Shown: positions 18,437 through 27,768, counted from the first letter of the stretch. The stretch: 38,014 nt of DNA from Polyangium fumosum (GCF_005144585.1 NZ_SSMQ01000095.1:1-38014); one strand, 5' to 3'. Program-made: numbers and translations. Notes: generated from the sequence alone by a model not told the origin.

Positions 18437-19252
18437 CTACGTCGCCGCTTCGAACTGGTACGTCGCGCGCTCGGCGCCTTCGACCTTCACGACGACGCGG
18501 TTGGGTTCGAGGTGCACGATGGCGTGTGCGGCGGCGGGGCGGCCGGGGGCGTCGTCGTCGAGGTTTTCGATGAGGCTTTGCAGGGTGACGAAGGGGATGC
18601 CGTCGATCACGTCGAGGTGGTTCCAGTGCAGGTGACCGTTGAAGACGGCGCGCACGACGCCGCTCTCGCGCAGGAGGGTCCGGAGTGCGCGCCGCTCCTC
18701 GACGAGACAGATGTGTGGCGCGCCCTCGAACCAGCGGTTGCCGCGGAGATCCTGATCGGCTGCGCTGTGGTGCATGAGAACCACTGTTGGTGCGCGCGTC
18801 GCGGCGAGATCCTCGCGTAGCCAGCGGAGTTGCTCCTCGCCCACCGTGACGTCGTGATCCTTGCGCTCGCGCGTGTGGAGCACGATGAAGTGGAAGCCGC
18901 CGCGATCGAACGCGTGGTAGAGCCGATCGAGATCGGGACGCTGCCAGACGGAGAGGAGCTCCGACGGCGAGAGGTGCGCGGTGTCGTGGTTCCCCGCGAC
19001 GTTCACGAGCTCGGCGCGCGCGCTGCGGAGGAGGTGGATGCACGCGGCGTAGCGGGCGAGGTCGGCGTCGTGGTCCTCGTCCTCGATGTCGTCGCCGAGG
19101 TTCACGACGAGGTCGGGGTGGACGACTTCGTTCATGCGGGCGACGAAGGCTTTGGCGAGGCCGGGGGCGCTGCGGGTGAGCTTGCGCAGCTTGCCCGCGA
19201 ATCCAGCTTCGGGGCCGAAGTGGAGATCGGTGATCAGGCTGAGCGTGAGCAT
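18437..19252 (-). CDS. Calcineurin-like metallophosphoesterase (CpdA-like)
   Basis: A 271-residue soluble protein with the full set of binuclear-metal motifs: DLH (Asp9, His11), NLGDDIED, VAGNHD, LMHHS and the final NGHLHWNH. The overall organisation is that of class III cyclic-nucleotide phosphodiesterases (CpdA) and related phosphoesterases; the substrate cannot be decided from sequence. The ATG at 19252 is 7 bp after the stop of bolA, indicating an operon. Its own stop sits 2 nt from the end of a hairpin-array repeat. Confidence 0.9.
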   Translation of the reverse strand: MLTLSLITDLHFGPEAGFAGKLRKLTRSAPGLAKAFVARMNEVVHPDLVVNLGDDIEDEDHDADLARYAACIHLLRSARAELVNVAGNHDTAHLSPSELLSVWQRPDLDRLYHAFDRGGFHFIVLHTRERKDHDVTVGEEQLRWLREDLAATRAPTVVLMHHSAADQDLRGNRWFEGAPHICLVEERRALRTLLRESGVVRAVFNGHLHWNHLDVIDGIPFVTLQSLIENLDDDAPGRPAAAHAIVHLEPNRVVVKVEGAERATYQFEAAT

Positions 19253-19259
19253 GCCGATC

Positions 19260-19583
19260 TCAGGACTTGTCGTGCTTCGAGCCGCCGAGACAGGGCGGCG
19301 ACTGGAAGCCTGGGGCGCCTTCGGCGTCGAACTGCGCGGGCGTGAGCGCGCGGATCGTGAGCGCGTGCAGGCCTGAGCGCAGCTCCGTGGCGAGGGCTGT
19401 GTGCACCTTGCGGTGCCTGTCGATGGTGCCGAGACCCTCGAAGGCGGGGCTCACGATCAGCACCTTGAAGTGCGTCTCGGAGCCTGCGGGCACGTTGTGG
19501 TTTTTGCTCTCGTTCTCGACCGTGAGGAACACGGGCGCGAGGGCCTCGGAGAGCTTCTGCTCGATCCTCTCTTGACGCGACAC
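19260..19583 (-). CDS. bolA: BolA family protein
   Basis: A 107-residue small protein with the BolA signature: an N-terminal helix (RIEQKLSEALAP), then VENESKNHNVPAGSETHFKVLIVSPAFEG and the conserved IDRHRKVHTALATEL helix, with the His residues that ligate [2Fe-2S] together with monothiol glutaredoxins. A C-terminal extension (TPAQFDAEG then SPPCLGG) with one Cys is typical of many BolA proteins. The likely role is iron-sulfur trafficking or stress and morphology regulation. Translation starts at GTG (19583). It is probably co-transcribed with the phosphoesterase gene 7 bp downstream. Confidence 0.92.
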   Translation of the reverse strand: MSRQERIEQKLSEALAPVFLTVENESKNHNVPAGSETHFKVLIVSPAFEGLGTIDRHRKVHTALATELRSGLHALTIRALTPAQFDAEGAPGFQSPPCLGGSKHDKS

Positions 19584-19648
19584 GCGGCGAGCTTAGCCCG
19601 GATTTCGCATCTCTCCCATCCTGCTCGGGCCTGGGTTACAAAGGCGCG

Positions 19649-20152
19649 ATGACACGCTTCCCCCATGCTTTCTTCGCGCGCGTCCTCTGCGCCTCGGGGC
19701 GCTCGCTCGTCTTGTGCGCGGCCCTGCTCGCCGGCTGCAGCGACGAGAGCGACGACACCACCACGGAGACGACCACGACCGATCCGCCCACGATCTCCAT
19801 CAAGAGCCCTTTGGAAGGCGCCTGCGTCTCGATCGGCGAGGTGCCGGACGTTCGGATCCCCTTCTTGCTCGACGTCAAAGCGCTCTTGCTGCGGCCGCCC
19901 GGGTACTGCGGCGACACGAAGGCGTGTGGACACCTTGAACTCTCGGCGAACGGCAAGGTGGTCGGCCGCGGCTCCGGGACGGTCGTGGAGTTCCCGATGA
20001 TCGGCGTTGCGAATCGGTACGACACGTTCGACGTGGAGATCGTCGTCGTGGATGACGGGGGCGCGCCGCTCGCCGGCGGTGAAGGGAGCGTGCTCCGCGC
20101 GACACGGACGATCACGACGGCGGCGTCGTGCGACAAGGGCGGAGGTGCGTGA
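19649..20152 (+). CDS. Secreted lipoprotein of unknown function
   Basis: A 167-residue precursor with a long signal peptide ending in the lipobox LLAGC (Cys about 30), followed by a Thr-rich linker (SDDTTTETTTTDPP) and a domain of alternating beta-strands (TISIKSPLEGACVSIGEV, HLELSANGKVVGRG, DTFDVEIVVVDDGGAPL) that looks immunoglobulin-like. Four mature Cys could form two disulfides. Its TGA overlaps the ATG of the following large lipoprotein gene by one base, so the two are translationally coupled and probably work together at the outer membrane. Confidence 0.8.
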   Translation: MTRFPHAFFARVLCASGRSLVLCAALLAGCSDESDDTTTETTTTDPPTISIKSPLEGACVSIGEVPDVRIPFLLDVKALLLRPPGYCGDTKACGHLELSANGKVVGRGSGTVVEFPMIGVANRYDTFDVEIVVVDDGGAPLAGGEGSVLRATRTITTAASCDKGGGA

Positions 20153-23100
20153 TGCGGGTGCGACGCGAGGACCGCGGGAAATGGGCTGTGCGCGCGGTCG
20201 TCTCCGGGATGGCCTTGATCCTGGCTGCCGGGAGCTGCGTCGCGCCGCCTCCACCCAAGACGATGTCGACGTCGGACGTCCGCTGCGACAAGGCTGCGCT
20301 TGCCACGTGTGAGGGCGCGATCGTCGCGGCCGCGCGGGAAGAGCGGGATCCGACGGCGCTGATCGACGCCTACGCTGCGGCGCGGGCCGAGCGTGACGCC
20401 GCCGATCGGTGGGCCTCGCTCTGGCGTGACGCGAAGTCCGATCCGAAAGCGCGCGCTGCGAAGTCGGTCGTCTTGCGCGAGCAGAGCGGCAGCGACACGC
20501 CTTCGCCGCGGGTCTCCGCGCGAAAAGGAGCCGTGGAGATCCGGACCGGGCCGCTGCCCCGCCCGGCGTCGATCGACGCGTCAGCGCTGCTCGCCGCGAT
20601 GGGTGCGTCGCTCGGCTGGGAGACGATCGCGCGCGTCCCTGCCGACACGAAGACGTTCACGGAGATCTTCCCGAACGATCCGCTCCGCCCCTTCATGGCC
20701 GGCCTACCGCCCGTCGTGCAGGACATCGTTTCGCGTGATCCCGAGGGGATCCTCGATCTCGATCTGGAGATCGCCCAAGCGGTCCGACGCGCCGCCGAGC
20801 ACGCCGCGAGCTTCCGCTACGTCAACGCAGCCGGCGAGGCCGATCGCCTTTCGAACCTGCTCGAAAGGCGCAACGCCGCGAGCGAGCGCAAGCCCTCGCA
20901 TCCTTCCGAGGAAGCCGAGCCCGTGCTCCGCGGGAGGTACTTGCTCACGCTGCTGGAGAGCGCCGGCATCGCGCTCGAACCTCCGGCGGGCGCCTCGATC
21001 TCGCCGTACCCGAACGCTCGTTCGAGTGGCCCCCCCGGGCCGGACACGTTGCGCGACGGCACGCCATACGGCCACCTCCTGCGCGTCCGCGCCGCGGAGG
21101 ACGACGGCGCGACCTGGAAGGTCGTCGGCGACGCCATCCTCGCGGCCGTGCCGGAAGGCAACCGCGAGGGGATCCGCGCGCTCTTTGGCCCGCGAGAGGC
21201 GTGCGTCGCCGTGCCGCCGCCGAGCTTCCAGGGGCCCGACGATCTGGCCTTCGCGTATTCGATGGGCCGCTCGCTCGCGCCTTCGCTCTCGCTCGACACG
21301 ACCCGGAAGAACCTCCTACCGCTCGCGGCGTGGTTGCCCCGGTACGACGCGTTCGTGCGCACGGTGGGCGAGGCCCGCACGACCTGGACCCACGCCTTCG
21401 CGTTGACGCAGCAGCGCGGCGAGCTCTCGGGGATCTCGCTCGCGCAGACGCCCACGTATCGGCGTGCCTCGATGCTCGTCTCTGCGCACCTGGCCGCGCT
21501 GTCGCAGCTCCACCAGGCCCACCCCGATCGCACGCGCTCGATGAGCGTGGTCACGCTCGCGTACGCCCCCGGCCTGGTCTCCGACCCGGCGCTGCGCGAC
21601 GCGCTCGTGGATCTGCTGCGACGCATGATCGAGGATCGGTTCGCGCGCGCGAAGGACGCCCCCGAGGTCTTCGAGGCCGCCTTCACCGGCGCGCTCGCCG
21701 CGACAGCGTACCCGGCCGCCATCCAGAGCGCGTTTTACACAGGCCTCGTCGGCGCGTTCCGCAAGAAGCTCGACGGGGATCTCGCGCGCCAGAGCGGCTG
21801 GGGCGTGGCCGGGCTCTTCACCGCCGACGTGCTCGTGCGCATGCTCCTCGGCGAACGACCCGATCTCGACGCGGCCGCGGCCCGGGTCGGGCAAGCCCTC
21901 GCCGATCCGTCCGTCGCCCGGCGCCCGCTCGCGCGCCTCGCCGCCAGCGTGGCCCGTTACCTCGCGCTCGGCAGCGCCGGCAAGCTCGACCCCGACGCCG
22001 CCGATCCGGCCCGCTTCCCCGCCGATCGCAAGGCCGCGCGGGACGCTCTGCGCGAGAGCCTCGCCGGCCTCGGCGAAGGCGCGGAGCCGATGCCCGCGGC
22101 CCTGCTCGACGACGTGGTGACCCTTGGCGATCAAACGATCACCGCGCTCGCGACGATCCTCCTCGACAAGCCTGCCGGCTCCGAGCCGAAGTGCGGCGGC
22201 GCGAAAGGCGGGCCGAGCCCCGCGGCGCGCCGCGTCCTCGCGCGGATCGGCGACGTGCGGAGGCGGATCCTCGCGAGCCCCTCGTATGCCAAGGGTGACG
22301 GCGCGACGATCCGCCGCGCGCGGCTCGTCGTGACGATCCTGTCGGACGCGATCGACGTCGCGTCGCCGCGGAAGAACAAGGCCGCGCCCTTCGCCTTCGT
22401 GATCCCGGCGGCGGACGCCGACCGCGCCTTTTCGGCCGGGCTCGCCGCGTGGGAGGAGCGCGCGTTCGCCGACGCGATCACGTCGATCTACGGCCTCGTG
22501 CGGACCTACCTCGCCGAGCCCAAGGCCTCGTCGATCGACGCGACCCGCGTGAGGAGCCTGCTCAGCGCGCTCGCGGCGATCTTCCGTGATGAAAGCGCAG
22601 GCACCTCGGTCGGCCTGCTCGACGCGCTCGCCCGTGCTGCCGCGGTGGAGACCCCGCAGGGCGGGCTCGACGCGCTCCTCGTCTCGCTCGCCGGCACCTT
22701 GCGGGCCCAGGGCAAGCAGGATCAGGCTGACTTTTGCCTGCTCGGCGGCGTGCTCGTCTCGGTCGCCACGGACAAGCCGCCGCCCGACGCGGCCATCGCC
22801 GCGGCGTCGAGCGGCGCCTCCGAGCTCGGCTGGGCCCTGCGTTTCGCGCGCGAGGTCTTCCGGGCGCGGCACGGAGAGCCGCCGCGGCCGAGCGAGTACG
22901 CCGAGGGCATGCGCGGCGCCGTCACGCGCGCCTGCGAGGATCCCGGGGCCGCGGACGCCGTGGTCTCCGTGATGGACGCGATGCGGCTCGCGAACACGGG
23001 CGACCGCGCGAAGGCGCGCGAGAAACTCGACGCGTTCCTCGCGAAGGCCGAGTCGAGCGGGCTCGTGATGCCCCGCATGACGTACCGCTACGAGGAGAAG

Positions 23101-24510
23101 ACCGTCTCCAAGGTCCTCAACGTGATCTTCGACGTCTCCTTCGGCGCGGGCTTGCTCGAACGTTCTTCCTCGTTCCAGCTCGGCCTCGGCGTGCGCTCGC
23201 CCCGCAAACCCGAGGGCTCGTTCGCCGCGTACCTCGCGCCGATCGCCGGCCCCGATCGCGACACCGAGGCCGCGCGGTACTACGTGCACGCCTCCGCCGT
23301 CGCCGCCGCCTACCACTTCCTCGACGGCGACGTCGATCGCGGCGCCTCCGCCGCGTCCCGCGCGATCGACGCCGCGATCTTCGGCGCGCGCCTCGGCGGC
23401 CGATCGCTCGGCCCGGCCGATCCGAAGACCCTCGCCGTCGACGCGCGCGCCGTCCTCGCCGTCACGGCCGTCCTCGCCGCCGACGCCGGCATGCCCTTGC
23501 TCGCCGGTGATCTCTGGTCACTCGTCCGCGCCACGCTCGACGAGGACACGGACGACGCCGCCCTGCGCGAGATCCTCTCGACGACGCCCGTCGCCTTCGC
23601 CGGCATGCCCACCGCAAAACCCCTGCTCGATCGCGCCGCGCGTGCCCTCGCCGTGCTCGGCGAGCCCCTCGCCTGCACCGAGGACAAGGTCGAGCTCGGC
23701 GGCTACGAGGCGCCTGCGTGTGACACCTACTCCCTCGCCCTCTCGCTCCGCGCGGGCGGCGCGCTCCACAAGCTCCCGCGGATCCGGCGCGGCGACACCG
23801 GCAAGGCTTGCGGCGGCCCCCTGCCCGCCCTCGATACGTTCCTCGGCGGCATGGACGAGAAGAACTACGACCCCGACGCGTTCACCCGCGCCACGCTCGA
23901 TCTCGCCTCGGCCGGCCGCGTCTACGACGCCGCCATCCTCCTCGCCCGCCAGCGCCAGCCGAGCCACTGCAACCCGAGCCTCCTCGGCGCCGCCCGCTCG
24001 ATCGGCCGATCGAAGCTCCTCGGCCCGAGCTTGCGGGCCGACACGCTCAGCGTCGCCGTCAACTGCGCCCCCCTCGAAGACGCCGCGCTCGACGATCTCG
24101 CCGCGCTCGACGCGGACACGGCGGCCCTCGCCGATCGCAGCCGCAACCTCTCCGTGCTCGTCTTCGCGACCGAGCTCGGCCTCACCCGCGACCGATGGGA
24201 TGTGCTGGCCAAGCTCGCGAGGAGCCCCACGTTCGTCTCGCGATGGGTCGACACCAGCCCGCAGGCATCGCTCTTCGCCCTCGTCCTCGCGCACGCCGTG
24301 GCGATCCTCGCGAAGGAGCCCACCCTCGCCGAGCCCGCTTCGCGCTCGTACGATCTCTTCTGCGTCACGCTCCCGCCCGCCGACAAGGCCGCCTGCGAGG
24401 CGATCCGGGCCCTCGGTCAGCCGGAGGGAGATCCCGAGGCCCAGGCCAAACGCGCGCGCGAGGCGGTCTCGGCCGCGCTGCAAAGGATCACGCAGAAGGC
24501 CCGGCGGTGA
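20152..24510 (+). CDS. Very large (1452-residue) alpha-helical lipoprotein, unknown family
   Basis: A 1452-residue protein. An N-terminal signal with a basic start, hydrophobic core and lipobox-like AAGSC is followed by a Pro-rich PPPPK segment. The rest is Ala/Leu/Arg/Asp-rich and predicted largely helical, with short repeated helix-turn-helix stretches (for example ALARAAAVETPQGGLDALLV and AVLAVTAVLAADAGMPLLAG) suggesting a TPR-like or HEAT-like solenoid. No catalytic motif is visible. Cys are sparse but present in late segments (ACTEDKVELGGYEAPACDTY). ATG 20152 is supported by GGAGG 7 nt upstream and coupling to the preceding lipoprotein gene. Third positions are almost all G/C along the whole length, so it is a genuine single gene. 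Function is unknown. Confidence 0.82.
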   Translation: MRVRREDRGKWAVRAVVSGMALILAAGSCVAPPPPKTMSTSDVRCDKAALATCEGAIVAAAREERDPTALIDAYAAARAERDAADRWASLWRDAKSDPKARAAKSVVLREQSGSDTPSPRVSARKGAVEIRTGPLPRPASIDASALLAAMGASLGWETIARVPADTKTFTEIFPNDPLRPFMAGLPPVVQDIVSRDPEGILDLDLEIAQAVRRAAEHAASFRYVNAAGEADRLSNLLERRNAASERKPSHPSEEAEPVLRGRYLLTLLESAGIALEPPAGASISPYPNARSSGPPGPDTLRDGTPYGHLLRVRAAEDDGATWKVVGDAILAAVPEGNREGIRALFGPREACVAVPPPSFQGPDDLAFAYSMGRSLAPSLSLDTTRKNLLPLAAWLPRYDAFVRTVGEARTTWTHAFALTQQRGELSGISLAQTPTYRRASMLVSAHLAALSQLHQAHPDRTRSMSVVTLAYAPGLVSDPALRDALVDLLRRMIEDRFARAKDAPEVFEAAFTGALAATAYPAAIQSAFYTGLVGAFRKKLDGDLARQSGWGVAGLFTADVLVRMLLGERPDLDAAAARVGQALADPSVARRPLARLAASVARYLALGSAGKLDPDAADPARFPADRKAARDALRESLAGLGEGAEPMPAALLDDVVTLGDQTITALATILLDKPAGSEPKCGGAKGGPSPAARRVLARIGDVRRRILASPSYAKGDGATIRRARLVVTILSDAIDVASPRKNKAAPFAFVIPAADADRAFSAGLAAWEERAFADAITSIYGLVRTYLAEPKASSIDATRVRSLLSALAAIFRDESAGTSVGLLDALARAAAVETPQGGLDALLVSLAGTLRAQGKQDQADFCLLGGVLVSVATDKPPPDAAIAAASSGASELGWALRFAREVFRARHGEPPRPSEYAEGMRGAVTRACEDPGAADAVVSVMDAMRLANTGDRAKAREKLDAFLAKAESSGLVMPRMTYRYEEKTVSKVLNVIFDVSFGAGLLERSSSFQLGLGVRSPRKPEGSFAAYLAPIAGPDRDTEAARYYVHASAVAAAYHFLDGDVDRGASAASRAIDAAIFGARLGGRSLGPADPKTLAVDARAVLAVTAVLAADAGMPLLAGDLWSLVRATLDEDTDDAALREILSTTPVAFAGMPTAKPLLDRAARALAVLGEPLACTEDKVELGGYEAPACDTYSLALSLRAGGALHKLPRIRRGDTGKACGGPLPALDTFLGGMDEKNYDPDAFTRATLDLASAGRVYDAAILLARQRQPSHCNPSLLGAARSIGRSKLLGPSLRADTLSVAVNCAPLEDAALDDLAALDADTAALADRSRNLSVLVFATELGLTRDRWDVLAKLARSPTFVSRWVDTSPQASLFALVLAHAVAILAKEPTLAEPASRSYDLFCVTLPPADKAACEAIRALGQPEGDPEAQAKRAREAVSAALQRITQKARR

Positions 24511-24553
24511 TATCGTCCGCCCGCTTTTTGGCCCGCCCTGAGGAGACGCTCGC

Positions 24554-26074
24554 ATGACCCAGGCCCAAGACAAACCCCGCCGCGAGGCGGGCATCCTCCT
24601 GCACCCGACCTCCCTGCCCGGCCCCTACGGCATGGGGGATCTCGGCGCCTCTGCGCGGCGCTTCCTCGACTGGCTGGCCCAGGCCGGGCTCGGCCTCTGG
24701 CAGGTCCTGCCCCTCAACCCGACCAGCAACAACTGCCCCTACGTCTGCTGGTCCGCCTTCGCCGGCAACCCGCTGCTCGTCGACCTCGTCCGGCTGCACG
24801 AGCTCGGCCTGCTCGACGCCGCGGACCTCGCGCACGACTTCACGCCCGCGAGCGTCGTCGACTTCGACGCCGTGCGCGCCTTCAAGGAGCCGCGCCTCGA
24901 TCGCGCCGCCGAGCGCCTCCTCGCGCACCCCGAGCACCCGCTGCGCAAGCCGCTCGCCGCCTTCCGCGAGGCCGAGGCCTCGTGGCTGGAGGACGCCGCG
25001 CTCTTCTGGCTCCTCTCGCGCAAGAACGGCGGCAAGGCCTGGTGGGACTGGGAGCCCGCCCTGCGCGACCGCGAGCCCGCGGCGCTCGCCAAGGCCCGCG
25101 CCGAGTTCGCCAAGGAGATCGAGCGCGAGATCGCCATCCTGTTTTTCTTCGAGCACCAATGGTCGGAGCTCCGCGCCTACGCCCACGCCCGTGGCGTGCG
25201 GATCGTCGGCGACCTGCCGATCTACGTCGATCGCAACAGCGTCGACGTCTGGGCGCACCGAAGCCTCTTTCACCTCGACGAGCTCGGCACGCCGCAGACC
25301 GTGTCGGGCGTGCCGCCGGACTACTTCAGCGAGACCGGCCAGCTCTGGGGCAACCCGATCTACCGCTGGGATCGCATGGCCGAGGACGACTTCTCCTGGT
25401 GGCGCGCCCGCCTCCGCCGCGTCCTCGCGCACACGGACATCGCCCGCATCGATCATTTCCGCGCGTTCGCCGCGTACTGGGAGATCCCGTTCGGCGCCCC
25501 CGACGCGCGCGGCGGCCGCTGGGTGAAGGGCCCCGGGCTCGCGTTTTTCCAGGCGCTCGAGCGTCACGGCAAGATGCCGCTCGTCGCCGAGGATCTCGGC
25601 ATGATCGACGAGGCCGTCCACGAGCTGCGCCGCGCCGCCGGCCTGCCTGGCATGCGCGTCCTTCAGTTCGCATTCGGCGGCGACGCGGACAACACGCACC
25701 TGCCCCACAACCACGAGCCAGACAACGTCGTCTACCCGGGCACCCACGACAACGACACCACCGTGGGCTTCTGGCACGCGACCGCGCCGCACGTGCGCCA
25801 GCACGTGCAGCGTTACCTCCGCGTGAGCGGCCAGGACATCGCGTGGGACTTCATCCTCGCGGCGTTCGCCTCCACCGCGAACACAGCGATCATCCCCATG
25901 CAGGACGTGCTCTCGCGCGGCAGCGAGGCGCGCATGAACAACCCCGCCACGACCCGCGACAACTGGCGCTTCCTCTTGCACGGCGACGTCTTCCGCCGCG
26001 AGACGGCCATGCGCCTGCGCGAGCTCGCCGATCTCTACGGACGCCTGACAACGCCGCCCGGAGCTGCCCGATGA
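24554..26074 (+). CDS. malQ: 4-alpha-glucanotransferase (GH77, amylomaltase)
   Basis: A 506-residue cytoplasmic enzyme that transfers alpha-1,4-glucan segments, acting in maltodextrin and glycogen metabolism. Signatures: GILLHPTSLPGPYGMGDLG at the N-terminus, VLPLNPTS, SAFAGNPLLVDL, GDLPIYVDRNSVDVW (about 217), SGVPPDYFSETGQLWGNPIY, nucleophile Asp in ARIDHFR (about 299), acid/base Glu in VAEDLG (about 346) and the third Asp in GTHDNDT (about 399). This is the compact plant D-enzyme/Thermus type, not the longer E. coli form. GAGGAG precedes the ATG. The stop overlaps the next gene's ATG by 4 nt. Confidence 0.96.
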   Translation: MTQAQDKPRREAGILLHPTSLPGPYGMGDLGASARRFLDWLAQAGLGLWQVLPLNPTSNNCPYVCWSAFAGNPLLVDLVRLHELGLLDAADLAHDFTPASVVDFDAVRAFKEPRLDRAAERLLAHPEHPLRKPLAAFREAEASWLEDAALFWLLSRKNGGKAWWDWEPALRDREPAALAKARAEFAKEIEREIAILFFFEHQWSELRAYAHARGVRIVGDLPIYVDRNSVDVWAHRSLFHLDELGTPQTVSGVPPDYFSETGQLWGNPIYRWDRMAEDDFSWWRARLRRVLAHTDIARIDHFRAFAAYWEIPFGAPDARGGRWVKGPGLAFFQALERHGKMPLVAEDLGMIDEAVHELRRAAGLPGMRVLQFAFGGDADNTHLPHNHEPDNVVYPGTHDNDTTVGFWHATAPHVRQHVQRYLRVSGQDIAWDFILAAFASTANTAIIPMQDVLSRGSEARMNNPATTRDNWRFLLHGDVFRRETAMRLRELADLYGRLTTPPGAAR

Positions 26075-26490
26075 GCGAGCAATACCGCCTCGCCTCTCCG
26101 CAGTGCCCGCTCTGCGCGGGCCTGCTGCAAGAACGCCCCACCCCCGGCGCCGTGGTCGACGTCTGCGCCGACTGCCACGCCGTGTGGATCGACTGGTTCG
26201 ACGGCGACGTCTCCAGCGTCGCCTCGGCCGTCGAGGTCCGCCCGGCGGTCCCGCAGGCGCGCCCGGGGGCTCGCACCTGCCCGCGTTGCCGCGACACCCT
26301 CGCGCCCGAGCACCTGCGCGGCCACGGCCCCGAGATCCTGCGCTGCCCCGGCTGCGCGGGCGTCCTCATCCCCTCGACGATGCTCGCCGAGGTCGTGGCC
26401 CTCGGCCCGATCGAAGACACCTCGCCCCCCACGCCGGAAGAGGGCCTCTTCCGGCGCATGCTCAACGCCATCCGCGCCCTCGGAGCCTAG
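26071..26490 (+). CDS. Double zinc-ribbon (TFIIB-like) protein
   Basis: A 139-residue soluble protein with two four-Cys zinc-ribbon modules: CPLC...CADC in residues about 10-35 and CPRC...CPGC in residues about 70-95, each followed by an aromatic or hydrophobic strand (VWIDWFDGD; GVLIPSTMLAEV). This is the zf-TFIIB-like arrangement seen in small bacterial proteins of unknown role. The 4-nt ATGA overlap with malQ means the two are translated together; no functional link is obvious. A hairpin-array repeat begins 3 nt after its TAG. Confidence 0.8.
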   Translation: MSEQYRLASPQCPLCAGLLQERPTPGAVVDVCADCHAVWIDWFDGDVSSVASAVEVRPAVPQARPGARTCPRCRDTLAPEHLRGHGPEILRCPGCAGVLIPSTMLAEVVALGPIEDTSPPTPEEGLFRRMLNAIRALGA

Positions 26491-26493
26491 CGC

Positions 26494-26794
26494 TGGGGCT
26501 TTGCCCCAGGCCCCAGCAGGGGCTGTCCGCCCCTGCACCCGGACCAGCCAGGGGCTGGACCCGGGGTCGATGAACTGCGCGATGCGCAGTTCATCGAACA
26601 GGCCCGGTCAAGACCAGCAGCGGCGTTGCCAACCGAGACCGCCGCGCTGCGGGTTCGGCTGGCAACCTGGGTTCTTCGTGGGCCTGTTTGAAAAACTGCG
26701 CACCGCGCAGTTTTTCAACCCTCGGTCCAGGGCCGTGCCCTGGTCCGGGTCCAGGGGTGGACAACCCCTGGTCGGGTCCGGGGTGAAACCCCGG
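26494..26794. repeat. Hairpin-array repeat, complete copy B
   Basis: H1 TGGGGC/GCCCCA (26494-26508, loop TTT). H2 GCAGGGGC/GCCCCTGC (26516-26536, loop TGTCC). H3 CCAGCC/GGCTGG (26544-26558, loop AGG). H4 TCGATGAACTGCGC/GCGCAGTTCATCGA (26567-26597, loop GAT). H5 TTGAAAAACTGCGC/GCGCAGTTTTTCAA (26688-26718, loop ACC). H6 CCAGGGC/GCCCTGG (26727-26743, loop CGT). H7 CCAGGGGT/ACCCCTGG (26751-26771, loop GGACA). H8 CCGGGGT/ACCCCGG (26778-26794, loop GAA). The centre is bounded by AACAGGCC and GGCCTGTT (26597-26604, 26681-26688) and also contains a GTTGCCA/TGGCAAC pair. The element lies between convergent genes. Confidence 0.92.
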
Positions 26795-26817
26795 CGGCGC
26801 CACGCTGTGCCCCTCCC

Positions 26818-27768
26818 CTACTTCGGCGGCGGTTCGACAGGTGCGAACGTCGTCGAACCGGCGCCCCAGAACTGGAGGTTCGGGTTCCCTGGGATCGCGA
26901 TCGGCGTCGACGTGACGCTGGTGCCGTTTGGGTTGAAGGTGAGTTCGAAGAGGAAGCCTGAGTTCGTGAAGCCGTAGACGCTGCCTGCCCAGAAGGCGAT
27001 TCCGAAGACGTCCGAGTTTCCGACGGGGCCCCAGTTCTTCACGAGTGCGCCTGTCTTCGGGTTCACCTCGATCAGACAATCGTCGCAGCCGTTGCCCTTC
27101 ACCGTCAGGTACGTCCCGCCGCCCTTCACCGACACGATGTCCCCGCTCGACGAGTAGCCGCCGCCGATCGAGCCGACGGTCGTCATCACGCCGGTGACCG
27201 TGTCGATGCGCACGTACGTCGCGTTCTCGTAGCCGACGAGCACCTCGTGGTTCGGATCGAGCGTCCCTGCCGGCACGAACGAGAGCGAGTTCGGGTAGCT
27301 CCCGCTCGCGATCTCCGTGCACTTTGCGGTCGTCTTGTCGATCCAGTAGAGCCCGTAGAAGCTTGTCCCGACGATCTTCGAGTCCTTGTCGATCGCGATG
27401 TCGATGACGTCGCCGCAGCCCTCGAAGTAGCCCACGACCGAGACTTCTTTCGTGTAGGGCTCGAGTTTGTAGAGCCGATCGGGGCTGTGCCCGAACACCT
27501 CCGCGGGCAGCTCCGGGTCGGGCGTCCCGCCGTCGGTGGGGAATTCGAACCCGCCCGCGCCGCCGTCCCCGCCTGCGCCCCCTGGACCTGCCGTTCCTCC
27601 CTGTCCGCCCGTGCCGCCCGTGCCGCCCGAGCCCCCTTGCCCTTGCCCTGCGTCGCCACCTTGCCCGCCCGTGAACGTGCCGTCCGTGCTCGCGGCCGAG
27701 CAACCGAGCATGAGCGCCGAAGCGGTGAACAAGGCGAACGAAGAAAAAAGGAAGAAGGCTCTTTGCAT
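26818..27768 (-). CDS. Gly-rich lipoprotein with a beta-propeller-like domain
   Basis: A 316-residue precursor: the signal peptide ends in lipobox MLGC (Cys about 24), followed by a low-complexity Gly/Thr/Gln linker of about 55 residues (GGTGGTGGQGG type) and a domain of about 240 residues. That domain has repeated strands of the type DRLYKLEPYTKEVSVVG, GLYWIDKTTAKCTEIA, TYVRIDTVTGVMTTVG and CLIEVNPKTGALVKNWG, each pairing an aromatic strand with a T/DxxTG turn, as in WD/YVTN-like propellers. ATG 27768 has a GGAG upstream; the longer frame has no signal at its start. It is divergent from another Gly-rich propeller lipoprotein gene. It is probably cell-surface; ligand unknown. Confidence 0.8.
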   Translation of the reverse strand: MQRAFFLFSSFALFTASALMLGCSAASTDGTFTGGQGGDAGQGQGGSGGTGGTGGQGGTAGPGGAGGDGGAGGFEFPTDGGTPDPELPAEVFGHSPDRLYKLEPYTKEVSVVGYFEGCGDVIDIAIDKDSKIVGTSFYGLYWIDKTTAKCTEIASGSYPNSLSFVPAGTLDPNHEVLVGYENATYVRIDTVTGVMTTVGSIGGGYSSSGDIVSVKGGGTYLTVKGNGCDDCLIEVNPKTGALVKNWGPVGNSDVFGIAFWAGSVYGFTNSGFLFELTFNPNGTSVTSTPIAIPGNPNLQFWGAGSTTFAPVEPPPK

